Notes: generated by a model from the letters alone, not told the origin. Positions 15,078 to 23,639 are shown, numbered from the stretch's first letter. The stretch: DNA of 64,000 nt from Streptomyces sp. CB02009 (GCF_001905825.1 NZ_LIVV01000002.1:1182441-1246440); one strand, 5' to 3'. Numbers and translations are program-made.

Positions 15078-15917
15078 TCAGCCGAAGGCGGGCGCGTTCC
15101 GCTTCGCCCACGCCGCGAACGGCCGCGGCGCCCGGCCGAGGACCCGCTCCACATCGGGACTCACCCGCTGCTCCTCCGCGCTGGGCTCGCCCATCACCGA
15201 GAGCATCCCGTCGACGGCGTCCTCCGGCAGGAACTCCACCAGCCGGGAACGGGCCTCGCTCGCGCTCAGCGCCACGAAGGCGACCTCGTCGCCCAGCGCC
15301 CCGGCCAGTGCCCGCACCTGCTCCCGCGGCGACACCGCCACCGGCCCGGTCAGGACGTACGTCCGACCCGCGTGCGCCGCGGGGTCGCGCAGCACCTCCG
15401 CCGCGACACCGGCGATGTCCACCGGGTCCACCACCGGCAGCGCCACATCGGCGAACGGAGCCGCCACCGTACGCGCGGAGCGGACCTGCTCGGCCCAGAG
15501 GAAGGCGTTCGAGGCGAAGCCGCCCGGCCGCAGCACGGTCCAGTCCAGCCCCGACTCCCGGACCGCCGTCTCGAAGCCCCGCAGAATCTCGTGCGACACC
15601 GAATCGGTCCGCGTTCCCACCAGTTGCGAGGACTGGAACACGATCCGCCGCACCCCGGCGGCCACCGCAGCCGCGACGATCCCGCGCGGATCCAGCTCGT
15701 CCCCGAGACCCGCCACGAGCAGGTACACCGCGTCCGCGCCCTCGAACAGCCCCTTGAGGCCGTTCACATCGGCCAGATCCCCCTGCCGGTGCGTCACTCC
15801 CGCGGGCAGCCCGCCGGCCGGACGACGGCTCACCGCCGTCACCGTCTCACCGGCCGCGGCCAGCAGCTCCACCAGCGGTCGTCCGACGTTCCCGGTCGCT
15901 CCGGTCACCACGATCAC
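15078..15917 (-). CDS. NmrA-like NAD(P)-binding Rossmann protein
   Basis: The start is the GTG at 15917, with GGAGGGGAAGA just upstream; the frame is open further but the Rossmann core begins at once (VIVVTGATGNVGRPLVELLAAAG). The 279-residue atypical short-chain dehydrogenase has the TGATGxxG dinucleotide loop. 'HRQGDLADVNGLKGLFEGADAVYLL', 'IVFQSSQLVG' and 'ESGLDWTVLRPGGFASNAFLW' match NmrA/QOR2-type proteins, which lack the SDR Tyr-x3-Lys pair and often act as redox sensors or NAD(P)H quinone reductases. The substrate is unknown. Confidence 0.82.
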   Translation of the reverse strand: MIVVTGATGNVGRPLVELLAAAGETVTAVSRRPAGGLPAGVTHRQGDLADVNGLKGLFEGADAVYLLVAGLGDELDPRGIVAAAVAAGVRRIVFQSSQLVGTRTDSVSHEILRGFETAVRESGLDWTVLRPGGFASNAFLWAEQVRSARTVAAPFADVALPVVDPVDIAGVAAEVLRDPAAHAGRTYVLTGPVAVSPREQVRALAGALGDEVAFVALSASEARSRLVEFLPEDAVDGMLSVMGEPSAEEQRVSPDVERVLGRAPRPFAAWAKRNAPAFG

Positions 15918-16028
15918 AGCTCTTCCCCTCCAGGGAGTCATCGGCGGAGCGCGAGCGCTCCGCCGTCTTCGTGACCTCATCCTGGAAGGCGAACCGGCCA
16001 CCTTCCGGCCAGTTCCACGAGGCAGGTG

Positions 16029-16277
16029 TCAGCTCTCCTCGCCGAAGCGCCGCTCGAACTTGGCGATCCGGCCCTCGGAGTCCACCGTCCGTGCCGTGCC
16101 CGTGTAGAAGGGGTGGCTCTCGGAGGAGATCTCGACGTCGACCACGGGGTACGTGTTGCCGTCGTCCCACTCGATGGTCCGGTCACTGGTCGCCGTGGAC
16201 CGGGTCAGAAAGGCGTACCCGGCCGAGCGGTCGCGGAAGACCACCGGGCCGTACTCGGGCTGCTTGTCCTGCTGCAC
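16029..16277 (-). CDS. rpmE2: Type B 50S ribosomal protein L31
   Basis: The 82-residue protein reads '[24 protein letters not shown]', then '[37 protein letters not shown]', the signature of L31 type B. There is no Cys, so it lacks the zinc ribbon of the primary L31. In Streptomyces such paralogues replace the zinc form under zinc limitation and are typically repressed by Zur. I see no A/T-rich Zur-like palindrome in the short upstream region, and the usual Zur-controlled ribosomal neighbours are absent. It is separated from the PP2C gene upstream by only about 110 bp. Confidence 0.93.
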   Translation of the reverse strand: MQQDKQPEYGPVVFRDRSAGYAFLTRSTATSDRTIEWDDGNTYPVVDVEISSESHPFYTGTARTVDSEGRIAKFERRFGEES

Positions 16278-16388
16278 GTGTCCTCCTCGGGCTCACGCCC
16301 TGGCTCGTCCGGCCTGATCGGCACGGCACCCCCAGCCTCCCCGTGCCCACGGCGACCGACCAGTGCCACGGGCCCGACCGGGTGACCG

Positions 16389-19049
16389 TCAGTCGTGTTC
16401 GGGCCGCCGCGCCGCGAGCAGCAGAGCGATGTCGTCCGGGCGGGACGTGACCTGCCGGGCGTCCCGGATCACCCGGTCGGCCGCTTCCGCGAGAGGCATC
16501 GATGCGGTCGCCGCGAGCGCCCGGCGCAGCAGCTCGATCCCGTCGTCGATGTCCTGGCCCGGCTTCTCCACGAGCCCGTCCGTGAACAGCGCGAGCACCG
16601 CACCCGGGTCCAGTTGCAGCCGCGTCACCGGATACGAGGCGCGGACGTCGATCCCCAGCACCATCCCGCCCGCGAGCTCGATCCGCTCCGTCATGCCGTT
16701 CGGATGCATGAGCAACGGCGGCGGATGCCCGGCCCGTACCGCCCGCAGCTGACCCGACTTCGGGTCGAGGAGTACGTAGCAACAGCTCGCGAACTGCCCG
16801 GGATCCAGGTCGATGAGCAGCCGGTTGGTCCCCCGCATCACGTCCTGGGGCCGATGGCCGGCCAGCGCGAAGGCCCGCACGGCGCTGCGCAGCTGTCCCA
16901 TGGTGGCGGCGGCCGCCACCCCGTGCCCCTGGACGTCGCCGATGACGAGCGCCAGGCGCCCACGCCCCGTCTCGATCACGTCGTACCAGTCCCCTCCGAC
17001 GTCCATGCCCTGCGTGCCGGGCAGGTAGCGACCCACCGTGTCCACCCCCTCCCGGACCGGGAGCCGGTGGGGGAGGAGCGCGTCCTGGAGCCCGCGGGCC
17101 ACCGCCGACTCCGTGTCGTACCGCTGGGCCCGCTCCAGCGCCTGCGCGATGAGGCCCGCGAGCGCCGTGAGGACCGTCCGCTCCTCCGAACTGAACCCGC
17201 GCGGCCGGTCGAAGCCGAGGATGCAGGAGCCGACCGGCCGGCCGGAGGCGATCAGCGGCAGGAACGCCCGTGCCCCCGAGTGCGCGTCCAAGGGCAGATC
17301 CGGATACCGGCGGCCCAGCTGCTTCATCGACTCGAAGAACAGCGGCCTGCCCGTCGTGAGGGTCTCCACGCCGGGCACGTGGGCGTCCAGGGCCACGCCG
17401 TCGAAGGGTTCGAGGAAGCCCGGCGGGAAGCCGGTCTCCCAGGCCAGATACAGCCGACGGTCGCTCAGCAGGTAGATGGCCAGCTGGCGCCCGCCGAACG
17501 CCGGAAGAAGCTCCTCCGTCACGACCGCCGACACCTGTCGGGCCGTCACCGCCTCGGACAGCGCGATCGCCAGGGCCACCGGCCGGTACAGGGCCGACAC
17601 CTGGTCGTCGGGCAGGGACAAGGTGTCCTCCGCCGGCGGGCCGGGCTGGGGGCGCTCGGGCGTGGGGCGTTCCGGCGGGGGACGGACCGGTTCGTTCTCC
17701 GGCACCAGGACCATGGTCACGCCGTCCCGCCCGGGATGGAGCGAGACCGAGAGCCACTGACTCCGCTCGGGGCGGGCCAGGAAGCGCACCGGGTCGCCGG
17801 AGATCATCGCGGCGCGGAGCTGCTCCTCGTGGAACGGGAGGGCGAACCAGGGCAGTGCCTCCCACAGCGGCCGTCCCGCCAGGGCCTTCCGGGGGCGGCC
17901 GAGCAGCCGCTCGGTGCGTTCGTTGACGTAGGTGACGCGTCCCAGGCGGTCGATTGCGAGGATCGCGCGGGGGAGCCGGTCCGTGGCATCGGAGCCGATC
18001 AGACCGGTGCCGAGGTCGACGAGGGTGCAGGTGAGCCGCAGACCGGTGCTGACACCGCCGGTGCCGAGCCGAGGTGCGCCCGCCCCGCCCCCGCCCGCGT
18101 GTGGTGTGCCGCCCGGGTCTGTGTGCGATGCCGTGCCCGGGGAGGTCTTGCGCGCCCGTGTGGAGACCTCGAGCAGGTGCAGACCTCCGTCCGGTCCCTT
18201 CAGCCGGATCCGGCGCACCACCGGCCGCCCGTCCGGCCCCGTCGCCTGCCGTGCCGCCGCCCACAGGGCGTAGCCGTCCTCCGGCTCCAGGAGCGAGGTG
18301 AGGACGCCGATCGGGCACGGCGAGGGCACGTCGGCGCCGAGGATCGCCAGGAGGCCGGAGTCCAGCGCGACCATGCCGCTGTCGAGGTCCCAGTCGAAGG
18401 AGCCGAAGCGGACCGGAGGCGCGCCCGAGGTGGAGAGCTGCACGCACACCGGGTCGCCGGGCCATTCGACGGTCGTCCCCTGGCGGGAGAGCTCGGCGAG
18501 GGTCTCGCCGAGGCGCAGCGCGCCCCGGGTCATCCGGTTCCGGTCGCGGGTGTCCACCGGGACCCCGGGAGTCGGCGCTCGCAGGGCGACGAGGACCCCG
18601 AACCGTTCGCGACCGGCGACGACCGGGGTGTACAGCGAGGCGAAGGGGAACGGCAGGCTGGCCACCAGCTGCGGAAACCGCCGCATGGCCTCCTCGACGT
18701 CATGCAGGTGGACGGCCTGTCCGGAGCGGTGGACCTCGGCGATCGGGAAGGGCCGGTTCGTGTGCATCCGGAACCACGGGCGGAACAAGGGACCCGGCAG
18801 TCCCACCAGGGCTGCCATCCGCAGCAGTCCGGGCGTTCCGGAGCGCAGGTACACCCCGCCGGCGTAGCCCCCGACCTCGTCGACCGCCCGCAGCGCCGCC
18901 TCGGCGAGCGTCCAGGTGAGAGCACCGGAAACCGGCCCGTCGGCAGTTCCTTCCCCGGACAGACGCCCGCTGCTGCCCGCCGGGCCAGGGGCGGTCGTGC
19001 CGTGCGAGGTCACACAGCCAGGATGCCCCTCACCGGAAAGGCATCGCAT
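16389..19049 (-). CDS. Multidomain GAF-PAS-GAF SpoIIE-type PP2C phosphatase
   Basis: I place the start at the ATG at 19049 (AGAGG about 6 nt upstream), giving 886 residues; a GTG at 19013 would shorten it by 12. An N-terminal GAF-like region ('GALTWTLAEAALRAVDEVGGYAGGVYL...') comes first. PAS segments follow ('FDWDLDSGMVALDSGLLAILG'; 'AILAIDRLGRVTYVNERTERLLGRPRKALAGRPLWEALPWF'), with a Gly-rich linker between them. A second GAF ('LALSEAV..ELLPAFGGRQLAIYLL') precedes the C-terminal SpoIIE phosphatase. That domain has 'GGDWYDVIE', 'VIGDVQGHGVAAAATMGQLRSAV', 'AGHPPPLLM', 'ALFTDGLVEKPGQDIDDGI' and 'DDIALLLAAR', with metal ligands intact. Such proteins couple small-molecule or light signals to anti-sigma partner switching. 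It lies head-to-head with an alpha/beta hydrolase gene. Confidence 0.87.
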   Translation of the reverse strand: MRCLSGEGHPGCVTSHGTTAPGPAGSSGRLSGEGTADGPVSGALTWTLAEAALRAVDEVGGYAGGVYLRSGTPGLLRMAALVGLPGPLFRPWFRMHTNRPFPIAEVHRSGQAVHLHDVEEAMRRFPQLVASLPFPFASLYTPVVAGRERFGVLVALRAPTPGVPVDTRDRNRMTRGALRLGETLAELSRQGTTVEWPGDPVCVQLSTSGAPPVRFGSFDWDLDSGMVALDSGLLAILGADVPSPCPIGVLTSLLEPEDGYALWAAARQATGPDGRPVVRRIRLKGPDGGLHLLEVSTRARKTSPGTASHTDPGGTPHAGGGGAGAPRLGTGGVSTGLRLTCTLVDLGTGLIGSDATDRLPRAILAIDRLGRVTYVNERTERLLGRPRKALAGRPLWEALPWFALPFHEEQLRAAMISGDPVRFLARPERSQWLSVSLHPGRDGVTMVLVPENEPVRPPPERPTPERPQPGPPAEDTLSLPDDQVSALYRPVALAIALSEAVTARQVSAVVTEELLPAFGGRQLAIYLLSDRRLYLAWETGFPPGFLEPFDGVALDAHVPGVETLTTGRPLFFESMKQLGRRYPDLPLDAHSGARAFLPLIASGRPVGSCILGFDRPRGFSSEERTVLTALAGLIAQALERAQRYDTESAVARGLQDALLPHRLPVREGVDTVGRYLPGTQGMDVGGDWYDVIETGRGRLALVIGDVQGHGVAAAATMGQLRSAVRAFALAGHRPQDVMRGTNRLLIDLDPGQFASCCYVLLDPKSGQLRAVRAGHPPPLLMHPNGMTERIELAGGMVLGIDVRASYPVTRLQLDPGAVLALFTDGLVEKPGQDIDDGIELLRRALAATASMPLAEAADRVIRDARQVTSRPDDIALLLAARRPEHD

Positions 19050-19170
19050 CCCGGACCTCTTCTCCCGCCCGCCCGGCCTGGGGGTGTTGACCGCACGCGT
19101 CCGTCCCGTCACACTCGGTCGTCGACCGGCGCCGCAGGGGCGCCGCGCCACCTCACGACCAGGGGGCAGG

Positions 19171-19935
19171 ATGACGGGCCGGGTTCTTCCGTACGAGGTG
19201 CAGGGCGAGGGTCCGAGGCGGGCACTCGTGCTCCACAACTGGTTCGGCGACCGCACCAGCTTCGCCCCGCTGCGGGCCCACCTGAACGACGCCGCCGGCG
19301 CGTACGCCTTCGTCGACTGCCGCGGCTACGGCGAGGCGCTGGACCACGCGGGCGCGTACACGATGGAGGAGGTCGCCGCCGACGCGTTCGCGGTCGCGGA
19401 CGACCTCGGCTGGGACTCGTTCTCCGTCGTCGGGCACTCGATGGGCGGCAAGGCCGCGCAGCTGATGCTCCTCGACGCGCCCGACCGCGTGCGTTCGATC
19501 ATCGGCATCTCACCCGTCTCCGCGGCCGGCTTCCCCATGGACGGCGCGACCTGGGAGCTCTTCGCCGGCGCCGCCGACGAGGCGGCGAACCGGCGCGCGA
19601 TCATCGACAACACCACCGGCGGCCGGTACGACGACGCCTGGCTGAGCACCCTCGTGGAGCGCTCCGTCCGGCGCTCCTCGGCGACGGCCTTCCGCGCCTA
19701 CCTGGACTCCTGGTCGCGCACCGACTTCCACGAGCGCGTCCGCGACAACCCGGCCCCCGTGCTGCTCGTCGTCGGCGCCCACGACCCGGCGCTCGGCGCC
19801 GAGGCGATGGAGGCGACCTGGCTGCGCTGGTACCCCAACGCGCGACTGGAGGTCCTCAAGGACGCCGGCCACTACGCGCCCGAGGAGACCCCGCAGGCGC
19901 TCGCCGAGGCCATTGAGGCCTTCCTCGCCGCCTGA
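19171..19935 (+). CDS. Alpha/beta-fold hydrolase
   Basis: The ATG at 19171 follows AGGGGGCAGG. The protein has 254 residues with no signal peptide. The oxyanion region 'LVLHNWFGDRTSF' replaces the usual HG motif with HN. The nucleophile is GHSMGG (Ser90), the acid is in 'LLVVGAHDPALG', and the base is in 'DAGHYAPEETP'. This is typical of the epoxide hydrolase / esterase / haloperoxidase-like superfamily, and the substrate is unknown. A UUCG-loop hairpin follows the stop. Confidence 0.85.
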   Translation: MTGRVLPYEVQGEGPRRALVLHNWFGDRTSFAPLRAHLNDAAGAYAFVDCRGYGEALDHAGAYTMEEVAADAFAVADDLGWDSFSVVGHSMGGKAAQLMLLDAPDRVRSIIGISPVSAAGFPMDGATWELFAGAADEAANRRAIIDNTTGGRYDDAWLSTLVERSVRRSSATAFRAYLDSWSRTDFHERVRDNPAPVLLVVGAHDPALGAEAMEATWLRWYPNARLEVLKDAGHYAPEETPQALAEAIEAFLAA

Positions 19936-19950
19936 GGGACCTTCCGCGGT

Positions 19951-19976
19951 GTCACCGGGGACTTCGGTCCCGGTGA
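19951..19976 (+). terminator. UUCG-tetraloop hairpin
   Basis: GTCACCGGGGAC-TTCG-GTCCCGGTGAC with one bulged G (19951-19976), 16 nt after the alpha/beta hydrolase stop. UUCG-capped stems are especially stable. Confidence 0.75.
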
Positions 19977-20054
19977 CGCCCCCCGGCCACCGGGCACCCG
20001 ACCCGTGAAGGGTGCGCGAGCGCACCGGCCGGAGGAGCGGAAGGCGGGAGAGGC

Positions 20055-20285
20055 ATGGCGGAGCCGAGTGGGCGCCTGGGGAGCGAGTGCGGCGGCGGGG
20101 ACGGTCGTGGCGAGAACCCTCATGGTCAGGTACGCCAGAACCCTCATGGTCAGGTACAGGGTGAGAGTCACGTTCAGGTCGAGGGTCAGGGCGAGGACGA
20201 CGGCCGGGGTCCGGCCGTTCTCCGGGCCCCGGGCGAGGGCGGCCCGGGTCCGACTGTGTTCCGGGCCCCGGGAGGGGACTGCTGA
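20055..20285 (+). CDS. Possible small Gln/Gly/Glu-rich protein (doubtful)
   Basis: A 76-codon frame starts at an ATG with GGAGAGG directly adjacent. It contains a duplicated ENPHGQV-type octad created by a 24-bp DNA repeat, then 'ESHVQVEGQGEDDGRG', and a second internal near-repeat 'AVLRAPGE / TVFRAPGG'. Third-position GC is lower than in neighbouring genes, and no family is recognisable. It may be a decayed or non-coding stretch. Confidence 0.2.
   Translation: MAEPSGRLGSECGGGDGRGENPHGQVRQNPHGQVQGESHVQVEGQGEDDGRGPAVLRAPGEGGPGPTVFRAPGGDC
20113..20157. repeat. Duplicated 21-bp segment with 24-bp period
   Basis: The same 21-mer occurs at 20113-20133 and 20137-20157, separated by 3 nt. It lies in the roughly 565-bp stretch (19936-20501) that otherwise holds only a terminator and no convincing gene. 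Confidence 0.7.
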
Positions 20286-20501
20286 GCGCGAGGGAGCTGC
20301 GGTGAAGGAGGGAGTCGCGATGCGGGAGGGAGCCGCGGTGCGGTCCGGCTGAGGTCGGGCCGGCGACTCTCATCCGAACGTCGAAGCAGGCGACGACTTT
20401 CGAGGACAGCGGTGCGGCCCCCCGGCACCGGATCATCGTGCTCACGACCTCATGGGGCAGGTCCTCGACCGACCCGCCCACGACCAGCAGGAGCACGTTC
20501 G

Positions 20502-21098
20502 ATGGGCCTCGCGCAGACGCAGCACCGTTTCCTCGTCCGGCAGAAGGTGACGCCCATGGCCAACCGCTACCTGGTGCACACGGCGGGAGCGGACGGCGAG
20601 GAGGGCGAACTGGTCGCCTTCGCCCACCAGAAGAGACTGGCGTTCAAGGAGGAGGTCACCTTCTACACCGACGAGTCCCGGCGCCAGGTCCTCTTCACCT
20701 TCAAGGCCCGCCAGGTCATCGACCTCGGCGCGACCTACGACGTGCACGGAGCGTCCGGCACCCGGCTGGGCAGCTTCCGGAAGAACTTCGGCGCCTCCCT
20801 GCTGCGCAGCACCTGGCACCTGAGCCGCGAGGGCGCCGAGGAGGAGTCGACCGGGCAGGAGCGGAGCGAGGGCCTCGCGCTGCTGCGGCGTGCATGGGAG
20901 TTCCTGCCCTACACCGACCTGCTCCCCTTCGTCGTGCCGTACCACTTCGACTTCACCGAGTCGGGCCGCTCGGTGATGTCCGTCGAAAAGCTCTTCGGCC
21001 TCCGCGACCGGTACGTGCTCGACATAGCGGACCCCGAGCTCGACCGGCGCCTCGCGATAGCCCAGGCCGTGGCCCTCGACGCCCTCCAGTCCCGCTGA
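20502..21098 (+). CDS. LURP-one/scramblase-like family protein
   Basis: The ATG at 20502 has GCAGGAG about 8 nt upstream, giving 198 residues; an ATG at 20556 (MANRYLVHT) is an alternative. The sequence 'FLVRQKVTPMANRYLVHTAG', 'QKRLAFKEEVTFYTDESRRQVLFTFKARQVIDLGATYDVHGASGTRLGSFRKNFGASLLRSTW' and 'FDFTESGRSVMSVEKLFGLRDRYVLDI' is the repeated-strand pattern of the LURP-one-related / phospholipid-scramblase-like (Tubby-like) fold. The function in bacteria is unknown, and it may bind phosphoinositides or membranes. There is no signal peptide or clear membrane segment. Confidence 0.7.
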   Translation: MGLAQTQHRFLVRQKVTPMANRYLVHTAGADGEEGELVAFAHQKRLAFKEEVTFYTDESRRQVLFTFKARQVIDLGATYDVHGASGTRLGSFRKNFGASLLRSTWHLSREGAEEESTGQERSEGLALLRRAWEFLPYTDLLPFVVPYHFDFTESGRSVMSVEKLFGLRDRYVLDIADPELDRRLAIAQAVALDALQSR

Positions 21099-21212
21099 CG
21101 TCCGGCTCACCCGCCCGCCGGGGAAGGGGCGCCTTACCCTGGAGGGACGGGCAGGGGACGGAGCACGGCGTTCCGCGTGCCCGGAGCCGTGCAGGCGGAA
21201 GGACGACAGGTC

Positions 21213-22502
21213 ATGTTCTTCAGTGATCGCACTGACGCCGGTCGGCAGCTGGCCGCCCGGCTCGGCCATCTCAAGGGCCATGACGTCGTGGTGCTCGGTC
21301 TGCCGCGCGGTGGGGTTCCGGTGGCGGCCGAGGTGGCCGACGCCCTCGACGCCCCGCTCGACATCTGCCTGGTACGGAAGCTGGGGGTGCCGCAGCAGCC
21401 GGAGCTGGCGATGGGCGCGCTCGGCGAGGGCGGCGTACGGGTGGTGAACGAGCGGGTGCTTCACGAGGCGGGGGTCGGCGCGCGCGATCTGGCCGCGGTC
21501 GAGGAGCGCGAGCACGTCGTGCTCGACCAGCGGGCCCGCCGCTATCGGGGCAGCAGGCCTTCCGTGCCCCTGGAGGGCCGGACGGTCCTGGTCGTGGACG
21601 ACGGTCTCGCCACCGGTGCCACGGCGCTGGCGGCCTGTCGGGTGGTGCGGGCCCGGGGCGCCGCCAGGATCGTCCTCGCGGTGCCGGTGGCGCCCCGCGG
21701 ATGGACGGCCCGGCTCGGCGGGGAGGCCGATGAGACGGTGAGCGTGCACGCGCCGGAGGTCTTCTCCGCGATCGGGCAGTTCTACCGGGACTTCACGCAG
21801 ACCCCGGACGCGGAGGTCGTCGCCTGTCTGGACCGGATCCGCGCCGCGCACGGGCCGGTCGTCCAGGACGCGGACGTACGGATCCCCGTCGCCGACGGTG
21901 TCGCGCTGGCGGGCCGGCTCGCGGTGCCCGAGGACGCCACCGGCATCGTCCTCTTCGCCCACGGCAGCGGGAGCAGCCGGCACAGCCCCCGCAACCGGGC
22001 GGTGGCGGGGGCGCTCAACCGGGCGCGACTCGGAACGCTGCTGTTCGACCTGCTCACCGAGGCCGAGGCCGTCGACCGGGCGCATGTCTTCGACACCCCG
22101 CTGCTCGCCGGCAGACTGGCCCGCGCGACCGAGTGGCTCGCCGGGCGGCCGGAGAGCGAAGGCCTCCCGCTGGGCTACTTCGGGGCCAGCACGGGAGCGG
22201 CCGCCGCGCTGTGGGCGGCGGGCGACCCCGCGTCCTCCGTGGCCGCCGTCGTCTCACGCGGTGGCCGGCCGGACCTCGCGGCCGACCACCTGGCGCGGGT
22301 CGAGGCCCCGACGCTCCTCGTGGTCGGCGGCAGGGACGCGCTGGTCCTGGACCTCAACCGGCGCGCCGCGTCGCTGCTGCGCTGCGAGAACCGGCTGGAG
22401 GTCGTGGAGGGCGCCACGCACCTCTTCGAGGAGCCGGGCGCCCTGGAGGATGTGGCGGAGCTCGCCACATCCTGGTTCACCGGGCACTTCCGGGATCAGT
22501 AG
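21213..22502 (+). CDS. Phosphoribosyltransferase-alpha/beta hydrolase fusion
   Basis: The ATG at 21213 (MFFSDRTDAGRQLAARLG) opens 429 residues with two enzymatic halves. The first (about 1-215) is a type I phosphoribosyltransferase: 'VVLGLPRGGVPVAAEVADAL', 'DICLVRKLG' and the PRPP loop 'TVLVVDDGLATGATALAA'. The second (about 225-429) is a dienelactone-hydrolase-like alpha/beta domain: 'GIVLFAHGSGSSRHSPRNRAVAGALNRA', nucleophile region 'LGYFGASTGAAAALWAA', 'PTLLVVGGRDALVLDLN', and 'GATHLFEEPG' with the His. The order is the same as in other actinobacterial fusions of unknown role. The 3' end overlaps the convergent lytic-enzyme gene by 7 bp. Confidence 0.87.
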   Translation: MFFSDRTDAGRQLAARLGHLKGHDVVVLGLPRGGVPVAAEVADALDAPLDICLVRKLGVPQQPELAMGALGEGGVRVVNERVLHEAGVGARDLAAVEEREHVVLDQRARRYRGSRPSVPLEGRTVLVVDDGLATGATALAACRVVRARGAARIVLAVPVAPRGWTARLGGEADETVSVHAPEVFSAIGQFYRDFTQTPDAEVVACLDRIRAAHGPVVQDADVRIPVADGVALAGRLAVPEDATGIVLFAHGSGSSRHSPRNRAVAGALNRARLGTLLFDLLTEAEAVDRAHVFDTPLLAGRLARATEWLAGRPESEGLPLGYFGASTGAAAALWAAGDPASSVAAVVSRGGRPDLAADHLARVEAPTLLVVGGRDALVLDLNRRAASLLRCENRLEVVEGATHLFEEPGALEDVAELATSWFTGHFRDQ

Positions 22503-23377
22503 GCGCCGTTGACGTTGTCGATGGAGCCGTAGCGGTCGGCCGCGTAGTTGCAGGCGGCGGTGATGTTGGCGACCGGGTCGAACAGGTCCATCGACGTGCC
22601 GGGCACGTGGTAGGCCAGGAAGGTCGGCTCGATGACCTGGAGCAGACCCTTGGACGGGGTGCCGGCCACGGCGTTGGAGTCCCAGAGGTTGATGGCCTGG
22701 GGGTTGCCGGAGGACTCCCGCATGATGTTGCGGTGGATCCCGTCGTACGAGCCGGGGATGCCGCGCTGGGCCATGATGTCCAGCGACTGGCGGATCCAGC
22801 CGTCGAGGTTGTTGGCGTACTGGGTGGCCGCGACGGGCGCGGCCTTGACCGGGGCGGCGGCGGCCGCGGGGGCGGCGGCCGAGGCACCCGTGCCGGCGGC
22901 CGGGGCGGCGCTCCGGCGCTCGGAGCGGCTCGCCCGTTCGGTCGTGTCGGACTTCTTGGCCTTCGTGGGAGCCGCGGCCTTCACGGAGCCCGGACGAAGC
23001 GTCAGTTCGAGGCCCGGGTGAATAAGTGACGGATTGTCACCCACGGCGCTCCTGTTGGCGCTGTAAAGACCCTTCCAGCCGCTCTGAATTCCCTTCTTCT
23101 GGGCGATCAGGGAAAGCGAGTCGCCGCTGACGACCGTGTAGGTGCGCGCGGCGGCCGGAGCGGCAGGGGCCTTCACGGCAGCCTTCGCGGCGACCGGGGC
23201 GGCGGGAGCGGTGATGGTTTTGGCAGCGATTTCCGGAGCTCCGGAAACGGGCGCGGCGCCGGCCACGGCCGGGCTGAGCAGCGGGAGGGCGAGGGCGGCT
23301 CCGCCCGTGCCGACCAGCGCGAGTCCACGGAGGGCGGGGCGGCGGCGGGGACGGCGGTGCGTACCGTGAGCAGGCAT
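22496..23377 (-). CDS. Secreted LysM-SLT transglycosylase-type wall hydrolase
   Basis: The ATG at 23377 yields 293 residues. An Arg-rich signal peptide (about 1-42) is followed by an Ala/Pro/Lys linker, a LysM domain (about 79-128, 'RTYTVVSGDSLSLIAQKKGI..LYSANRSAVGDNPSLIHPGLELTL'), a second Lys/Ala/Ser linker, and a C-terminal lysozyme-like SLT domain (about 186-293). The SLT domain carries the catalytic Glu221 in 'MRESSGNPQAINLWDSN' and 'SKGLLQVIEPTF'. It would cleave peptidoglycan glycan strands at the cell surface. The 5' leader carries a cyclic-di-AMP riboswitch, so expression should be off when c-di-AMP is high. The 3' end overlaps the convergent gene by 7 bp. Confidence 0.92.
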   Translation of the reverse strand: MPAHGTHRRPRRRPALRGLALVGTGGAALALPLLSPAVAGAAPVSGAPEIAAKTITAPAAPVAAKAAVKAPAAPAAARTYTVVSGDSLSLIAQKKGIQSGWKGLYSANRSAVGDNPSLIHPGLELTLRPGSVKAAAPTKAKKSDTTERASRSERRSAAPAAGTGASAAAPAAAAAPVKAAPVAATQYANNLDGWIRQSLDIMAQRGIPGSYDGIHRNIMRESSGNPQAINLWDSNAVAGTPSKGLLQVIEPTFLAYHVPGTSMDLFDPVANITAACNYAADRYGSIDNVNGAY

Positions 23378-23387
23378 GACGGGATTC

Positions 23388-23580
23388 CTCTCCGGCGCCT
23401 TCGGGGTGAGCTGTCGGGTTCGGACTGGAGATGTCCGGCCGCGTGCACGCGGCTTCACCCCGAGCCGTTCCGGAATCCGGGCCGGCGTATTCGTGGGTCC
23501 CCCGCTCCTGCCATCGGGTGAAAGGGAGGTGTTTCGAGCGGTGGCAGGATTCGGCGATCCACTCGAATGGAGGTGACCGT
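23388..23580 (-). ncRNA. ydaO/yuaA-type cyclic-di-AMP riboswitch
   Basis: Read on the minus strand, the leader contains in order the conserved elements of the ydaO-yuaA aptamer. These are GATCGCCGAATCCTGCC (23559-23543), CCCGATGGCAGGAGCGGGGG just after it, GGGGTGAAGCCGC, GCGGCCGGACATCTCC, and CCGAACCCGACAGCTCACC. It ends in CGCCGGAGAGG close to the start codon of the LysM-SLT gene. GGCAG/CTGCC and GCGGC/GCCGC pairs are visible as stems. In Streptomyces this riboswitch is known upstream of resuscitation-promoting and other wall-hydrolase genes and turns them off when c-di-AMP binds. The exact 5' boundary is approximate. Confidence 0.9.
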
Positions 23581-23639
23581 AGGCCAGTAATGCGACGGAG
23601 AACAAGAGGATCTGTGTCCGGGCGTCGGTGAAAGGATCA

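Noticed and set aside
16395..19916. 1173-codon plus-strand frame opposite the GAF-PAS-PP2C gene
   Set aside because: It runs antisense through the phosphatase and out of frame into the alpha/beta hydrolase. Composition is typical of shadow frames, and the PP2C motifs prove the opposite strand.
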